From the NCBI GenBank assembly GCA_950295325.1, contig OX485808.1, forward strand, positions 28,044,527-28,108,526: 64,000 nt of DNA. Reading direction: 5' to 3'. This DNA comes from Polytrichum commune (Eukaryota; Streptophyta; Polytrichopsida; Polytrichales; Polytrichaceae). Position 1 is the stretch's first letter. Every line of letters begins with the position of its first letter. Below the pieces are notes generated by a model. The model made no database searches, was not told the DNA's origin, and worked only from the letters and a program-made list of their open reading frames with translations. The position numbers and the translations under genes are program-made. Below, one piece after another: positions 12,141-22,559 of this stretch.

Positions 12141-13229
12141 CCTTTTGCTTTTGAGGTTCAAAATGTACATTGAGGCTCATTATCGAACTCTCGAATACAT
12201 TTGGATGAGGAAAATTGAGAACGTTGTATTTGTTAGCTATATTTGGCCAAAGTTTAGAAATTTGGGGTCAGGTCAATTGGCATATTCATGGAAGCTTGCA
12301 ATTGTGGTGGTTGATTGGAACTTCAACATGGCAAGAATAGATGCCTGGTACTTACTACTCATGTGGAATGAGCTAATGTGACTAAAGGCCTGTGAGAAAA
12401 AAAATGATTTAGGATTTCCCGTGGTTTTGGTGGTGGTCAATGTTCTAAAGACTATGATCAAGAGAAATCCACTTTACTTCTAAAAAGCTATGGTCACTGG
12501 GCATAGGATAAAGTGAAGCGACTAGGACACATTGCTATGATGTAAAAATGAAGTAACATTGTTGCTTGTCTCTCAACCAAAGAGAGTTCCGTTTTGAAAG
12601 CAATGGTCGTGGTCATTGAACAATGCTATGAAGTTCAAATATGCCCCGTACAAGCTAGAAAAACAAAAAAATGGTGAAAATAAGCTACTTTGGCTAGAAA
12701 GAGTGGTTTGAAATTTGTGCAATATTTTTCATAGATGGAGTTAAGGAAATGATGAGTCATGCAAGTTGTTTTGTAATTTTATTCCAGATGTCATAAGAAT
12801 TAGTCCAAAGAGGCAAGTAAGTCAAACCCCTACTTGTACAATAGAGTCTCCTTAATTTGAGCATCAAAATATCCTACTATGCATAGCGAATGCACACAAA
12901 ACAATTAGGTTGGGGTTGCACACAACCTTGTAGGAGGTTGCAAGCTCATCATTGATTGGCTCATTCATGATGCCCAAGTTCAAAAAGTGCACTATTCATG
13001 ATGCCCAAGCATAAAAGATGCCGTGATCCAATTTGGGGCTGCCCGCCCAAGCCATGAATTGTCGTTTAAGGGTTAATGGCACCCAAAATTGATCCCAAGT
13101 GGTGTGAAACATGACCTATCAAGTCAATCACTTTCATCTTTTTCTGGGCACACTTTTATAATGAACCATTTTGGGTCTACATAAGAATTAGTCCACTCCT
13201 AGTCTAGTACATCAATATTGGTCATTCAA
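12141..13229. other. Intergenic DNA
   Basis: A 78-codon open frame (12,145-12,381, plus) is present but unrecognised and unmatched in the window. It partly overlaps the place where the transposase N-terminus would lie on the other strand. No repeat boundary supported. Confidence 0.35.
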
Positions 13230-14243
13230 CGGTTTCCATTTTTCTATTGACATCCATGACTTTGTGACACGGTCTTCCATCCTCATCCCTCAATGTGGAT
13301 GGGTTTTATCCGTTCAATTGAAAGTTTGGACTATTGATTAGTTTTCATAGAATGATTAGGGATGGGTCTGTTCCTATTGTTGACATAACATTTTTCAATT
13401 GCTATCAGCCGTTTCATTTTAATAATATTATGTGATAGTGCTTCACCCAAGTTTATTAGACTAAATTTGTTTAGACAAGCATCCTTACATGACATGTTGC
13501 TGACCCCACCCAACTTGGTCAATAAATTGAATAATGTTATAGAGTTGAATGTCTAGGCTGTCAATTAGTTTTTCATTCAATGGTCATGTGGAATCTAGAT
13601 GAGAGTGCCTTGTCCATTCAAACTATTATGTTTTCTAGGGGTTTCCCATGTAAGGTAAAACTGACCCATTCCCAACTAGTTAAGCAATTTAGCAAGTAAG
13701 CAATTTTAGGTCCAATGAGAGACTAAAACAAATTCTTCATGTAGAGAAATGGATATCAAAAGCAACTCATATTCTTTTCAAAACGTTTTTCACAAATAAA
13801 CAAATTACTATGAATTTTCTAAGTGGACATTCTCTTTGACCTATAATCGTGATACATGCTACCTTATTTTCGATCACCAATTGGTCACAAAACCAAGACG
13901 GCTTATACACATGCCCACACTAGGACCAACGATTGGGCCACACTAGTGGGAGAGAGTTTCCATATCGATAGGAGGTACTGTTTTACTATGCATTGGCGAA
14001 ATTGCAGTATGTTACATACAATGAGGTTATTGTGAGTAGGACAAAAAAACCCTCACTGGTAGGAATACATTTCAGAAAGAGATGCACTTTTTTGTTATCA
14101 AAAAGGACTCCTCCTACTACCTAGGACCAACGACTAGCCCTACTGTGGGCATAGTATTTAGTGGATCTAGGAAGCTAGGTCTTGGGCGATTTTAGAATTC
14201 CTAGCACACACACAACATTCGTCGACCGGGAGCATACTACACA

Positions 14244-14632
14244 CTACACTAGATATTGTAGTTAATGTCATATGGAATTTTATGTCACATACGGTAGCTT
14301 ATATAACTCCACTACTGGGTATGAATAAGTTTACAAGTACTGCCCTCTCAACATACACTTCTATAATCCAATACTTACAAAGTTTGGTATATTTTGCATC
14401 CTAACATGTATGTATGAAACGTTGTCATGGATGATTGATGTGAAAAAAAAACCGCTTAGTAAGTCACAATAATTGCAACATTGTAGATCTATAACGCCCA
14501 AATTGTATTCACAAGGAACGATAAACAATGTTAGGTTTACATTTAGTGTGGGTGACATGGCATGGGCGGTTTGCAATTAGCGTTGACCAAGACAAATAGA
14601 ATCGGTGGCACTAAATAAAACATTTAGTGTAG
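14244..14632. mobile_element. TIR element family A, copy 2
   Basis: 389 bp starting CTACACTAGATATTG and ending CATTTAGTGTAG, in reverse orientation relative to copy 1. The corresponding place in the second segmental copy (about 59,395-59,425) has about 25 bp instead (TACTAAATAAGTTAGC and flanks). So either the element entered after duplication, or that short piece is a deletion or excision remnant. Non-coding. Confidence 0.75.
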
Positions 14633-14921
14633 CATCGGATCCCACAAAAAACGCAGTGTGAGATCTGCACATCGGAGCTTCATCCACGTACCTCCCCATC
14701 CATCCGATTCAACTATGAAAATTCGGTTTATCAAAGCTCCCGCATCCTTGACAGAGTTCACATATTCATCCATCCATCCATCCATCCTGAACCCCTCATC
14801 AAATGATTCAACACACCCAAGCCGAGTCCAGTCCAGTCCAGTCCAACACGTTCATCCAAGTACAGATGTACATTGTACCGGGGGGCCTTTCGTCTCAATA
14901 TATCATCCACTGTCGCACCAC

Positions 14922-14927
14922 CACGTG
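14922..14927 (+). promoter_or_regulatory. G-box CACGTG upstream of PADRE gene 1
   Basis: CACGTG lies in a block (CACCACGTGCCCCGCGAAC) that is identical in the second gene copy (61,390-61,395), about 0.92 kb before the start codon in both. G-boxes bind bZIP and bHLH factors. Function here is inferred from conservation. Confidence 0.4.
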
Positions 14928-15078
14928 CCCCGCGAACATTCCTCGACGAGAAAGTACACTCTTCATCCACTTCTCCATCCATACCTGCGATAAGTCTGTG
15001 CATCCAAGAAACTGGCCCAGCTAGCATCCTGGAGGATGTGTTCATTGACTGACTGCAGTGCGGAGCGCGATGGTCGAG

Positions 15079-15084
15079 TTGACC
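15079..15084 (+). promoter_or_regulatory. W-box-like TTGACC upstream of PADRE gene 1
   Basis: TTGACC sits in GTCGAGTTGACC, shared with gene copy 2 at 61,556-61,561. W-boxes bind WRKY factors and would suit a stress-responsive gene, but binding is not shown by sequence alone. Confidence 0.35.
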
Positions 15085-15575
15085 CGAGCCCACGAGGGCC
15101 GTTGGATCTTCCATCGGAAGGTGGAAGAAGCGCCACGTAAGAGGTGGGGCGCAGTCTTGGGAATCTCTCCTCGGGGGCTTGACTGGCGATGGCGGGGCAG
15201 GAGGTGCTCACAACTATCGAATCGTAAGGAATCGCTCCGAAAAGCTTCGCTAGCTCGCGCCCACCGCTTGAATCGCTGGGAAAGTCAGGGCGTAGTCAAA
15301 CTCCAGCTGCGTATTGCTCAAATTGGCTCATTTACTGTGCTCCGGCGCTCTCGGGGACACTCTTAAGAGGCCTCTTCCCTGGTCTTTTTCGGTGTGACCT
15401 TGCGTCAGTGGAGTCGCTCAAGCTGTGAACCATATTACGCATGCAGTAGCCGAGCAGCAGCGACGAGGAAGCCGAACTCAAGGAGGAGGAAGAAGAAGAA
15501 GAAGAAGGAGCCGAAGAGGTAGGGCCTGCGAACGAAGAGGCTCGTCATTCATGCTTGTTCCATCTGGAGCCGGCG

Positions 15576-15589
15576 TTTATATCTATAAG
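15576..15589 (+). promoter_or_regulatory. TATA-like TTTATATCTATAAG, only in gene copy 1
   Basis: An AT-rich box about 260 bp before the start codon. The second copy lacks this segment of roughly 80 bp, and its upstream region has a GGAAGGA-type purine repeat nearby instead. It could be a core promoter element, giving the two genes different start sites, or a chance AT stretch in the 5' leader. Confidence 0.3.
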
Positions 15590-15849
15590 TCCAGAAGTAG
15601 GGACATTGCTTGTTGTGTGAGTCGATCAGTATTTCGGTTTGCAGGAGTTCGGGGTGGCGCCCTTGGGGTGTCCAGGCAGGTAGCTGAGATTGGGAGGTCA
15701 TCGGAATGTTGGACACTGCGTGGAAGCTGAAGAGTTGAGAGCTGAAGAGCTGTGCAGGTGTTGCTTCTTGTGTGAGTGTAGAGAGGAAGGTGCGCAGGTG
15801 GTGGCATTAGAGGCTGCGGACAGGAGGGGAGAGACGGAGTGAAAGGGAG

Positions 15850-16449
15850 ATGGGAAACTACCTGTGTATGAACAGCAAGGGGCAGCAAGTGCAGGATGAG
15901 TGGCAAGGGCCACCGGTGAAGGTGATCCGGCCAGACGGCACCATTGAAGTGTTTAAGAGGCCGGTGATGGTGGAGGAGCTTATGGAGACGTATCCCGGGC
16001 ACAACGTGTGCCACTCCAGTGCCATGATCGCTGCTCTGACGATGAAGTCGGCTATGTCGGGAGACCGGGAGCTCGAAGGCGGTCGTCTGTACTATGTCCT
16101 CCCCAGTCACAAGTTCCAAGATGAGGACGCTGAGAAGAAGAGCAGTAGTGAAGAAGGCGGCAGCGGTGGCTTCAACAAAGAAAATTTCACCGTGGAGATC
16201 AAGCGCAGCAAGTCGTCACCTGGGTTCGCTCAAGTGACCGTTCGAGGCTCGGAAGCGTCTCTGGTCAGCTACTCAACCCCTGACCTTCGAGGCATGCACT
16301 TGACGAGTGCGCAACCCACCCTCATCCGTTGCGATTCCTGGAAACCACGGCTAGAGACTATCAATGAAGTTGGTGCGGCTTCCAGGAGACGCATTCAAAA
16401 TTTCGTACGCTCACGGAGCTTGCGGAGGAGTCAAGTGCATAATTGCTGA
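15850..16449 (+). CDS. DUF4228 (PADRE) domain protein, copy 1
   Basis: A single 199-codon exon. The start MGNYLC gives Gly2, a likely N-myristoylation site, and Cys6, a possible palmitoylation site, so the protein is probably membrane-associated. Residues about 20-95 form the plant-specific DUF4228/PADRE core: VKVIRPDGTIEVFKRPV, then VEEL, YPGHNVCHSS, and the LYYVLPSHKF block near residue 86. The rest is Ser-, Gly- and Arg-rich, probably disordered, ending in a basic RSRSLRRS tail. PADRE genes in other plants are known mainly as stress- and pathogen-responsive, and the molecular role is unclear. The second copy at 62,308 differs at 13 residues by my count, only two of them (L5M, R27L) in the first 95. 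The start is supported by conservation beginning at this ATG and by the myristoylation context. Conserved upstream sequence includes a G-box and a W-box-like site. Confidence 0.92.
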   Translation: MGNYLCMNSKGQQVQDEWQGPPVKVIRPDGTIEVFKRPVMVEELMETYPGHNVCHSSAMIAALTMKSAMSGDRELEGGRLYYVLPSHKFQDEDAEKKSSSEEGGSGGFNKENFTVEIKRSKSSPGFAQVTVRGSEASLVSYSTPDLRGMHLTSAQPTLIRCDSWKPRLETINEVGAASRRRIQNFVRSRSLRRSQVHNC

Positions 16450-17370
16450 GCTTGTTGAACAAATTTCACAAATTCTCACTACCTCCTTGCACCGGGCATC
16501 ATCCTAATTCTGCCCGCCTTCTGCTTGTTGTTGCGGGAGTGCGAACATGTTGTCTATCCATTCCGTGGTTTGTAGAAGTGGCGGAAATTAGGGTATGGTA
16601 TCTCTGGAGCGAGATGGGAACCAGCTCGGGAATGGGATCTGCTTGCGTGGTTGCGGAGGCATGGTGACGGTGGTGCGTGATTCCGTGGTTAGGGTACGCA
16701 GCAGGCATGATGGGGCGGGGGAAGAAGGGTTTTAGCGGTGGGATGTGGACTTTTACATTTTCTCTTCTGTTGATGGAACATCACTACACCAGTTCGCGCT
16801 CAATCACAAAACCTCAACAGTCAAGGAATTGCGAACTCTGGAACGAGGTTAGACCCTAAACAGTTTCGACTTCGGTACGGACGTATGAAGCAATTGTGTT
16901 ATAAGGACGTACTCGCGCAATTCTGGCATGTTTAAATTATTGTAACAAAAAACCTATAAAACCAAAAGGACCATGAAGGGAAACAATGTCCGAAAAGAAA
17001 CTGCCGGAGTGACCATCATTTATTAATTGCGAACTTATAATTCTATATTTAGAACAGTGAGAATATTGGACAACATTTCGCTGTTTTAGTGCATAAGGAT
17101 TCTAATCTCATTTTTCTGTCCTTGCTCGTTGCCAGTCCTGCTTGGGTTTTGTTTTTTAGTTATGGCTTCCCATGCTCAATTGGTCAATGACAGACTATTA
17201 GACTGTATGATCTGGTTCTGCATGTTCATAGAGTTCTGCTTATGCTCATGGAGTATTTCTTGGTACCTTCGACCTGTAAACGTATGTTCATAGAGTACTT
17301 GTAGGTATCTGTTACTGTTGTCACGCACATCCTCAAAGAAATGGAATTAATGCTGGCCGTTTATAAATGC
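16450..17370. other. 3' flank of PADRE gene 1 and intergenic DNA
   Basis: The match to the second copy is lost about 10 bp after the stop codon, so the 3' ends differ. The first few hundred bases are GC-richer than average and may be 3' UTR. No polyadenylation signal is convincing and no further gene is recognised. Confidence 0.4.
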
Positions 17371-18196
17371 AGGAGGAAATTCGGAAAAAGGCTGGTTGTG
17401 TGGTACAAAGGCTCGATGTGGTTTTTGACGTGGATGAGCCGTGAAACTATGACACTATGAAACCTTGTCAGGGTTTGTATATGGGGCCTCTGGCTGCATG
17501 CCTCATACTGGACAGAGGCTCAGAGCACCAAGGTTATACTTCAGAGCGCAGAAGTTGAAGAAGGTGGGAGGCGAGATGGAGATGGTGAACATCAGCAGGA
17601 GGATCGGAGAGACAAAATTCCAAAATATCGATTGGATGTACGTGAAATCACCAACTCTCGACAACACCTAGTATCATGTCTTCCATTATCTCTGTGGCCG
17701 AATAATATTTTCCGATATACTAATGATTGATGTGGCCGATTCGAATTGTGTTCAGATTCTTGCTGGCAATGCTCGAAAGATAGGATCAGTTCGGTTCGAG
17801 AGGATGGAAGTGACAAATCAAGTAATGAAGAGAACGAAAGGGGCTTCCTCGTGCTTTGCGACGTGGTCGGGGAGGAAACCAATGGCAACGAAGACATGCA
17901 GAAAGTCATCTACGACAACCTGCTTATATTGTTGTGGACATGGACGATGAAGCCGATGAAGGCACTGCAAGCATTGTGTCTAAACGACAGACAAGTGGGA
18001 GGAAGAAGAGGCACAACTCGAGAGGCGCCGTAATAGGAGGCGGAAACAATCTGCTGAAGCTGCAGCAGAGCTTGCAAGACAGAGAAGGTCAGATCTGCGA
18101 CGATGGAAGGCTGAGGCGGAGCTTGCCATGTCTGCACCCAGAAGGGGCAGGGAGGAGCAATCAGAGCCGGAATCATATCAAGAACCTGGGAAATGA
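17371..18196 (+). pseudogene. Frame-broken protein-coding remnant, unknown family
   Basis: Several adjoining stretches read like real protein but in different frames. They are EEIRKKAGCVVQRLD... after a splice-acceptor-like TAAATGCAG at 17,371; AEVEEGGRRDGDGEHQQEDR... near 17,550; SNEENERGFLVLCDVVGEE near 17,820; IVVDMDDEADEGTASIVSKR near 17,930; and a Glu/Arg/Ala-rich coiled-coil-like tail with EEEEAQLERRRNRRRKQSAE (17,984-18,196). At least two frame changes occur without obvious introns between the last three. It could be a decayed gene or an expressed gene with small introns I cannot place. I do not recognise the family. It lies 0.9 kb downstream of PADRE gene 1 on the same strand and is absent from the second duplicate. 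Confidence 0.4.
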
Positions 18197-19359
18197 CCTC
18201 CTTCAAACTACCATTCAAATCATCAGTGTATAATCGCCTTGTCAGATCAAGGTTTTAGAAAATCTGCACTTGTTCTGCGGAGTCTGGGGTTTGTGTGCAT
18301 CATATAGCGACCATGAATTTGTAAATTCTGAGATTCATGTCCTTAGGTTGCTTGTGCCTCAATCATTCTCAGAAATCAAGTATCCAAAATGCAAAATGTC
18401 TAGTTGCATTTTTGTCTGCAGCATAGTCTGTTCCTTGGATAGTTGGTTCGTGCAGGAATAGGACTATCTCGGTCCTGGTTGTATTCGTCATAACATGATA
18501 TGTATCATACCGCATTCATCCTTATATCAGCGGAAAGTGCAAACTCATGGATGCACGTTTTTTTTTATGGGTCATAGGCTCTGATTTTAAGATTCCTCTG
18601 TCTATTGTGCATGATCTCCATTAGATTGACCGTGCATTCTTGCGCCACCCAAAGGGTCTTGTGCATTCGATTGTGAAACTACAATTTCTGAACTTCTATC
18701 GGTTCGCTCGTAGCAAGGGGTTACTGAAAAATGACAGCTAAAGAATTCCGACCTGGCTCTTTTCTGACACATGATTCCAAAATCTACTTGCACAACATCC
18801 CGAAGGAAAGAATGGGAGTAGAGCATTGAGGGAGATGGGTTTAAAACAACAGACCATAAGATTGAGTGAAGAGTCTCTTGGGCCACAAAGCGCTCTGAGT
18901 AACCAGGAATTTTGAAAACATTATCGCCAAGACCAGAAATTTAAGAATGTAGGACCCATTCAACCATGGAAAGAGAAAAGAGACACCCACAATTTCGGAA
19001 TTTGAGAATTTGGGAGGAACAACTGTCTTCTTTGTGTGATTCGTTTCGAGTATCCAAATGTCCAAGTGAATGGACTTGAAAAATCATCTGCACTTTCTGG
19101 CACCTTGGCAGGAATCATTTAAAGATGTTGAAACCTTGGATATGGTGAGTATGTGCAAGGCGGCAATGTTCCCTAGCATAAATATATACTTAGATGCTAT
19201 GCACAGATGCCATGTAATGCTTGATACATGTATTTGACCTGTTTCGATGAAAACGTGTACAATTACAAGATTTTCTCATTATAGGGCAAGGTCATACTAT
19301 ATTCATAATATTAGTCAGCTTGTGCGTACCACTTCTTTTCCATAAATGGGAGGATACTT
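18197..19359. other. Intergenic DNA
   Basis: Nothing supportable. The open frames are short and unrecognised on both strands. Confidence 0.4.
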
Positions 19360-20319
19360 TAGTTGAGCCCACTTTAGAAGTCATAACCATACCAATGGTC
19401 GGGGAAAACCGACGGCTAGTTCATTATTAGCCGATGGATTTCCCCTCATGGCCGGTCCAAATTTCCAACCATCGGATGACAATCCGACTGTAATTTCAAT
19501 CCTCCGGCAATTAGCCGATGGACCAGAAAATGTCCAGGAAATGTAGCCGATTCTTCTTGTGAGTTACTGAATTTCAGCCGGAAGAAGTATTCAAATTTCA
19601 AATACTAGCCGATACCCGGGAAATGGTAACCGATACCCTCTGGGTCATGAGCATGGGTATCTGAGTGCAAGCAAGCATCGAGGGATGCAAGTCAGGGCTT
19701 CGAAGATGAATGGCAACTTGCTAACATTGATGACATTCTAACAAGTGCTCTAGATCTTTGGAAGGATGGTGCTAAGTTTCGCTATTTGTATAGCAATCTA
19801 GAGCGCTATTTGTCTGGGGCATCTGATGATGCACTTGAGGAAGTACCCTAAACCTTAAACTTTTTGAATTATGCAACCTTTCCATGACCAAATCCAATTG
19901 CTTCTATGAAGAATTGGGGGACCCTTGGCCTTCAAGCGGTGAAGGCATTGGTAGGTTCAATTCCTGCCAAGGATATTAACTCTTCAAATTTAAAGTTTTG
20001 AACATGCCTTTCTTTTCACTTATTCAAGATTTTGTACTAAGAAATGATTTCTAATAACTTTTCATACATTTTTTAACAATTAGTGCCGATATGAATTCCA
20101 TTTAATCGGATATTGGCCAATGAAAATATGAAAATATAGGCAATTGGCTGATTGATTTTACAAAAGACCGGCTCTTGCCGATGTAAATTGGAAAAAATCC
20201 GACCCTTCGTAACAACTACCGGCAATTAGCCACTAAGGCTTCAAAAACTTCCCGAACTCTGAACCATACAGTTATGACTTCTAAAGGACCCATAACTATA
20301 GGTTATGGGTGCTCACCTA
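19360..20319. mobile_element. Probable TIR element with subterminal repeats and a captured or residual exon
   Basis: The left end (TAGTTGAGCCC, then CTTTAGAAGTCATAACC) is mirrored at the right by the complement of TAGGTGAGCACC and CTTTAGAAGTCATAAC. The right end has about 21 extra bases that form a hairpin (CCATAAC/GTTATGG). Both flanking parts are studded with variants of ATTAGCCGATGG (near 19,425, 19,510, 19,605, 20,080 and 20,225), the arrangement expected of transposase-binding subterminal repeats. A tRNA-like T-arm with GGTTCAATTCC lies at about 19,950. Superfamily not determined. TA could be the target duplication. Confidence 0.5.
19675..19851 (+). pseudogene. Exon-like fragment shared with the hAT element at 52 kb
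   Basis: An uninterrupted frame reads GFEDEWQLANIDDILTSAL, then DLWKDGAKFRYLYSNLERYL, ending at a stop just after GAAGTACCC, where a splice donor (GTACCC) is possible. The fragment at 52,343-52,522 aligns with it at DNA and protein level (shared KFR, RYL and an (I/L)D(D/N)(I/V)L start) but carries two TGA stops. No ATG is obvious at the left. I do not recognise the protein. It could be a transposase first exon or a host gene piece carried by transposons. Confidence 0.45.
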
Positions 20320-20448
20320 TAGTTGACATGCATCATCTCCCTCCTCTTTGCAATATTATTCACATTGCGTGAAAATCCGACACAATTGGCCCTGCCTGTC
20401 AAAGGACGTCTGTTGTTGGGACCCTGTTTCCTACTAGTGGCAATTGGC
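20320..20448. other. Intergenic spacer
   Basis: Short unassigned stretch between the TIR element and the tandem repeat. Confidence 0.3.
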
Positions 20449-20760
20449 ATGGACCGGTTCAAGGTATTGTGGTTGGACTCCATTCATAGGGAGGCTTTGC
20501 ACGTTACATACCTCCTTTTGACTTCATCACTTGAATTAGAGAATTTCTTAATCTCATCAACATTGGATCACTTTTATATATTGTGGCTTACACTCCATCC
20601 ACATGGAAACCTTGCACGTTGAGGAGTCTCTCATTCATGTCAAGTTATGGTTGGCATCACATCTCTTTCTTCTCTATTTCGTTCATATTGGACCAATTCT
20701 AGGTATTGTGGCTTGACCCCATGCACATGTCAACTTTGCACGCTTACACCAAATGGGAAA
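20449..20760. repeat. Three degenerate tandem repeats of about 115-123 bp
   Basis: Units begin near 20,451, 20,566 and 20,689. Each carries a TGGA(C/T)C...TATTGTGG(T/C)T block, an (A/C)CTCCAT-like block and a CTTTGCACG/CTTGCACG block about 50 bp later. They lie directly before the LINE remnant, so they may be part of its decayed body. Confidence 0.55.
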
Positions 20761-21940
20761 CTTGTTGAGCTTGCTATTTGTTTTAGTACTAGACCTTCAA
20801 TGACAAATTATAGTAAGGTGCCTAGATTATACATCACTACGGACAACATACTCATTCAATTTGCCCATCACCCACACCCGGTCCACCTCCACAAAGTACA
20901 ATCACACACTAGGATACAACGCAGCGAGAAGGTTGATAAATTGGCCAAAGTCAGGCCTGGAAAATATACCCACCAATGTAGACCCCATTGACATCATCTG
21001 CCCTCCCATACTTCCTACACAACACCCACTTTAGATGAGGCCCCATACACAACCTTGACAAACAGATCTCCCCCTCTCACACAAACAACGACTCTAAGAC
21101 ATCATCATCTCCAACCACCCAAATTCACACAAACATCTAAACCTCCCCTCTTCAACTCCTCCTGGACCCATCCAAATTTCTCTAGCACAAATCACACTAA
21201 ATCCAAATTTAGGATCAACCAATGTATGGGGAATTGTCACAATGTCACACATTGGTGACAATTGTGACAGGGCCACACATTGGCCAAAATTGACTCCCCC
21301 TCCATATTTGTCCATTATGTGTCCCCTATAACCAACACCTAGACATGTGGCCTCACCTACTTGCCTCATGTACACACTCCATCATCAAAGGTCTCATCCT
21401 AGACAAACATAACAAAGCCCTCCAACGCATGAAAGAAATGCTCCTCACCCACCACCGCACATGATGGAAATGTAGGTCGTCAATGGTGGCTCCACCTCAA
21501 GGTTATCAAACCACACATTCCATGCTAAGGTTCTCCCCAAAAATTGCAAACCTATGCCCCCTCCCACTCCAACCCATGGAAGAAACTTCTTTGTAATATA
21601 TAAATTTCACTTATTGTCACGACAACTTCCTAGACTCGGCCATCCAACACAAAATGAACAAATGTACCCCTCTCATGACTGCACTCGCTACACAAGGATG
21701 GAAGGTCGACCCTCTCATCATCCTCACTACCGGCCAACGAGGCGGCATACATTCACAAAACCTACAACAATTCTATGACCAACTTAAGCTCCTCACCACC
21801 AAAATCCAAACTCTACAAAAATACCCACATTCCACGGCCCTTGCCTCCCTCTCTGCTTTAATTTTGGACAAACGAAAACTCGAAACCAATCAACTTGCCT
21901 CCTCTCACCACCGCCCCACTCCCCACTCGTAACAAAACCC
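20761..21940 (+). pseudogene. Decayed LINE: RNase H and C-terminal region
   Basis: At 20,782-20,958 the frame reads ...PRLYITTDN... and HKVQSHTRIQRSEKVDKLAK, which matches the end of the RNase H domain of plant LINEs (HKV-AHT-I-GNE-ADKLAK pattern), although the GNE motif is mutated. After stops, 21,600-21,932 reads FTYCHDNFLDSAIQHK, then PLMTALATQGWKVDPLIILT, GQRGGIH and a final LDKRKLE block. This resembles the segment that follows RNase H in some non-seed-plant LINEs. Stops (for example near 21,594) and frame changes make it non-functional. The reverse transcriptase was not found here. A pyrimidine-poor 3' region may run to about 22,200. Confidence 0.6.
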
Positions 21941-22559
21941 CAAAATGCATTGACCGCAACCATGTCTCTCCGCTCTCTTAGCTTATGATAAAGGATCGCA
22001 CATACATATAAAAAGACAAAGTCTTATAAGAACTTCGACATATGCCATCACCATCTCTCTACCTCACCCATGAACCCATATACACCCAGGGTGACCACAA
22101 CCCCCATCACCTTACCTTTACATTCAACCCACTATGGACACACACCACCATGGGCTGCCCCCACCTTATCCTTGCTTGCCATGCATAGAAGACACCCCGA
22201 AGTGCACTTCACGCTTGTAGGCAAAGAGGCTCTATGTTCATGTTTGTTCCTTGTGGAGTTGATGTTTATTATTTTACATCTATATATACACATGACGCAA
22301 ATTTCTATAGATACAACACTACTGATAATGTCCAATACACACAACATATTAAAAACATTAATGGCAAAAATAAAATAAAATTCTATGTAAGAAGTTATAG
22401 CATTGTTTAATTCTAGATGGTGATCTACACTAATAATAAATGGTGTCATGTGCTCATGTAATTTTATTTTTATTTTGGCTTTTAAACTCCTACATATGTT
22501 GGAAAGTTGAAATTGTACTTGTAAGGTCTCAAAGCTCTATGTTGTTGCCATTGCCAACT
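21941..22559. other. Possible LINE 3' region and intergenic DNA
   Basis: No gene. It may contain the 3' UTR of the LINE remnant. No poly(A) tail or target duplication was identified. Confidence 0.3.

Larger units (their letters stand above)
13230..16460. repeat. Segmental duplication copy 1 (contains PADRE gene 1)
   Basis: Colinear with 58,180-62,917. The match starts with a diverged block (TTTGTGACACGGT, then a CATCCATCCTCATC-like stretch and AAAGT(T/C)). It continues through ACACACACAACAT/CCGGGAGCATA, the CATC-rich stretch near 14,760 and the G-box region, and becomes very close from about 14,880 to the stop codon at 16,449. It ends about 10 bp after the stop. The family A element at 14,244-14,632 is inserted only in this copy. 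Confidence 0.85.

Noticed and set aside
14658-15366. Several overlapping open frames upstream of PADRE gene 1
   Set aside because: Frames are not conserved in the second segmental copy, where indels shift them. Better read as promoter/leader DNA.
15583-16119. 178-codon minus-strand frame overlapping PADRE gene 1 (and 62,266-62,664 over gene 2)
   Set aside because: Antisense shadow of the conserved coding strand. Its length differs between copies while the sense frame is conserved.
19905-19980. tRNA-like fold with a good T-arm and a CCTTGGC/GCCAAGG stem
   Set aside because: The outer stem does not lie in tRNA register with the T-arm, and no anticodon arm could be placed.
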